Origin: Xanthobacteraceae bacterium
GTDB lineage: Bacteria > Pseudomonadota > Alphaproteobacteria > Rhizobiales > Xanthobacteraceae
DNA length: 5,488 nucleotides
Direction: 5' to 3'
NCBI GenBank assembly: GCA_030039655.1
Contig: JASHVC010000563.1
Coordinates: 1 to 5,488, forward strand
The position numbers and the translations under genes were made by a program. Below the pieces are notes generated by a model. That model worked only from the letters and a program-made list of their open reading frames with translations. It was not told the DNA's origin and ran no database searches. Of this stretch, positions 4,480-5,488 are shown piece by piece (the first letter of the stretch is position 1; every line of letters begins with the position of its first letter).

Positions 4480-5488
4480 TTAATACGCCGCCTTCAGCAG
4501 CTCGCGCACATCGTCCTCGGAAACAGGCCGCGGCGACTTAATTGCGGCGGCGGCAATTTCGCCGGCGACGAAATCCATTTTTCCGGTGTCAAACCCAACC
4601 TCGCGCAGCCGCTGCGGCACCGGAAACTTTTTCAGCATATTGGCGAGCCCCGCCGCCGGATCGGCCCCGCCGAGCGCCTCCATGAGCCGGGCCTTAGCAT
4701 CCGGCGCCGCCGGAAGGTTGAAGCGTGTTACGTGTGGCAGGATGCTCGCGTGCGTCTCGGCGTGCGGCAGGCCCAAGCCCCCAAGGACGTGAGCAAGCTT
4801 GTGCTGCAGCCCGTTGCTAACACTCAGTACGGTGCCGGACAGCCACGCGGCGATCAGGCACTCGCCCCGCGCTTCGCGATCGGAACCGTCGGCAACCACG
4901 GCCGGCAAGGCCTTGGCGAAGCGGCGCATGCCTTCGCTCGCCAGCGCCAGTGTGATCGGCGTGCGCCCATCGGCCCAAAAGCTTTCGACGCAATGGGCGA
5001 TCGCATTCATACCACTCGCAGCGCTTACGGCCGGCGGCAGGCCGAGCGTCAGATCGGGATCATAGATGATGATGCGCGGCAGCACCTTCACATTGCGTCC
5101 AGTGACTTTTCGAGTGCCGTCGGTCACACCGAAGATGGACGTTGCCTCGGAGCCCGAATAAGTCGTGGGCACCGCGAGGATCGGCAGCCCGGTTTCGTGG
5201 GCGATCGCCTTGGCGAGCCCGATGGCTGAACCGCCACCAACGGCAATGAGCCCGTCGGCCTTTTTGTCGCGCGCAGCCGCGAGCCCGGCCCCGGCGACCT
5301 CCTTGGGCACATGGATGACGGCCTGCGCGTGCAGCCCCGCCGCCCGCGCGCCGAGAAGTTCAACGACCTTTGCACCCAGCCGCGCGCCGCTGCCCGGTGT
5401 CGCCACCACGAGGGTGCGGGCGGAGCCAAGCGCCCCGGCCTCAGCATCCACGCGTCCAAGCGCGCCGGATGCAAACACCACGCGCTGC
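4480..5488 (-). CDS. Maleylacetate reductase, iron-containing alcohol dehydrogenase superfamily (5' end cut off)
   Basis: The frame is open from the right window edge to the TAA at 4482-4480. It gives 335 complete visible codons against about 350-360 aa in the family. A GTG at 5481 is not a convincing start, because QRVVFASGALGRV is the usual early family strand and continues off the edge. The enzyme reduces maleylacetate to 3-oxoadipate with NAD(P)H, a late step of chloroaromatic, resorcinol or hydroxyquinol breakdown. Visible motifs, numbered from the first complete codon, are GGGS at 84-87 (nucleotide binding), VPTTYSGSEATSIFGVTDG near 106-124, GMNAIAHCVES at 159-169, HKLAHVLGGLGLPHAETH at 229-246 and ILPHVTRFN. 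GMNAIAH has Asn where metal-dependent relatives have an Asp ligand, as is usual in maleylacetate reductases. No ring-cleavage dioxygenase is in view; one could lie beyond the edge. The stop is 2 nt from that of the regulator. Confidence 0.9.
   Translation of the reverse strand, partial: QRVVFASGALGRVDAEAGALGSARTLVVATPGSGARLGAKVVELLGARAAGLHAQAVIHVPKEVAGAGLAAARDKKADGLIAVGGGSAIGLAKAIAHETGLPILAVPTTYSGSEATSIFGVTDGTRKVTGRNVKVLPRIIIYDPDLTLGLPPAVSAASGMNAIAHCVESFWADGRTPITLALASEGMRRFAKALPAVVADGSDREARGECLIAAWLSGTVLSVSNGLQHKLAHVLGGLGLPHAETHASILPHVTRFNLPAAPDAKARLMEALGGADPAAGLANMLKKFPVPQRLREVGFDTGKMDFVAGEIAAAAIKSPRPVSEDDVRELLKAAY

Noticed and set aside
4474..5229. A 251-codon plus-strand open frame opposite the maleylacetate reductase
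   Set aside because: It is a shadow of a clear enzyme gene, with Arg/Gln-rich residues and no recognisable domain.
5479..5481. GTG start codon for the maleylacetate reductase
   Set aside because: The frame and family similarity continue upstream (Gln-Arg before the Val-Val-Phe strand) to the window edge, so the gene is simply truncated.

Overview
The window is GC-rich, almost fully coding DNA from a bacterium. Two tandem tripartite-tricarboxylate-transporter (TTT) type solute-binding proteins of the Bug/TctC family, next to soil-type catabolic enzymes, point to a metabolically versatile member of the Pseudomonadota. A Hyphomicrobiales (Bradyrhizobium-like) or Burkholderiales host is most likely. 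This is a judgement from gene content, not a taxonomic measurement.

Layout. (1) Positions 2-2627, plus strand, hold a likely operon: the 3' part of an Asp/Glu racemase / maleate isomerase / arylmalonate decarboxylase superfamily enzyme, then two paralogous periplasmic TctC/Bug binding proteins with signal peptides. Gaps are 45 and 10 nt. (2) Positions 2631-3377, minus strand, hold a DJ-1/PfpI family enzyme that closely resembles isonitrile hydratase (InhA). It meets the operon tail to tail, 3 nt away. (3) Positions 3378-3481 are a 104-bp divergent control region with two overlapping promoter-like signals and candidate operator repeats. (4) Positions 3482-4477, plus strand, hold a GlxA-type AraC regulator whose sensor domain has the same DJ-1/PfpI fold as the divergent enzyme. 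(5) Positions 4480-5488, minus strand, hold a maleylacetate reductase that runs off the right edge and meets the regulator tail to tail, 2 nt away.

How the parts may work together. The left operon looks like uptake plus first-step chemistry for a small organic (di)acid. The central pair looks like a self-contained unit of a DJ-1 enzyme and a DJ-1 sensor, in which the regulator may sense a ligand related to the enzyme's substrate or product. Maleylacetate reductase normally feeds ring-cleavage products into the 3-oxoadipate pathway, and its partner genes probably lie beyond the right edge. The window alone does not prove that the three blocks share a pathway. No RNA genes, mobile elements, CRISPR arrays or convincing intrinsic terminators were seen, and no gene-free stretch exceeds 104 bp. 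I found no clearly unprecedented system. The most distinctive element is the divergent enzyme/sensor pair built on one fold, with overlapping promoters.
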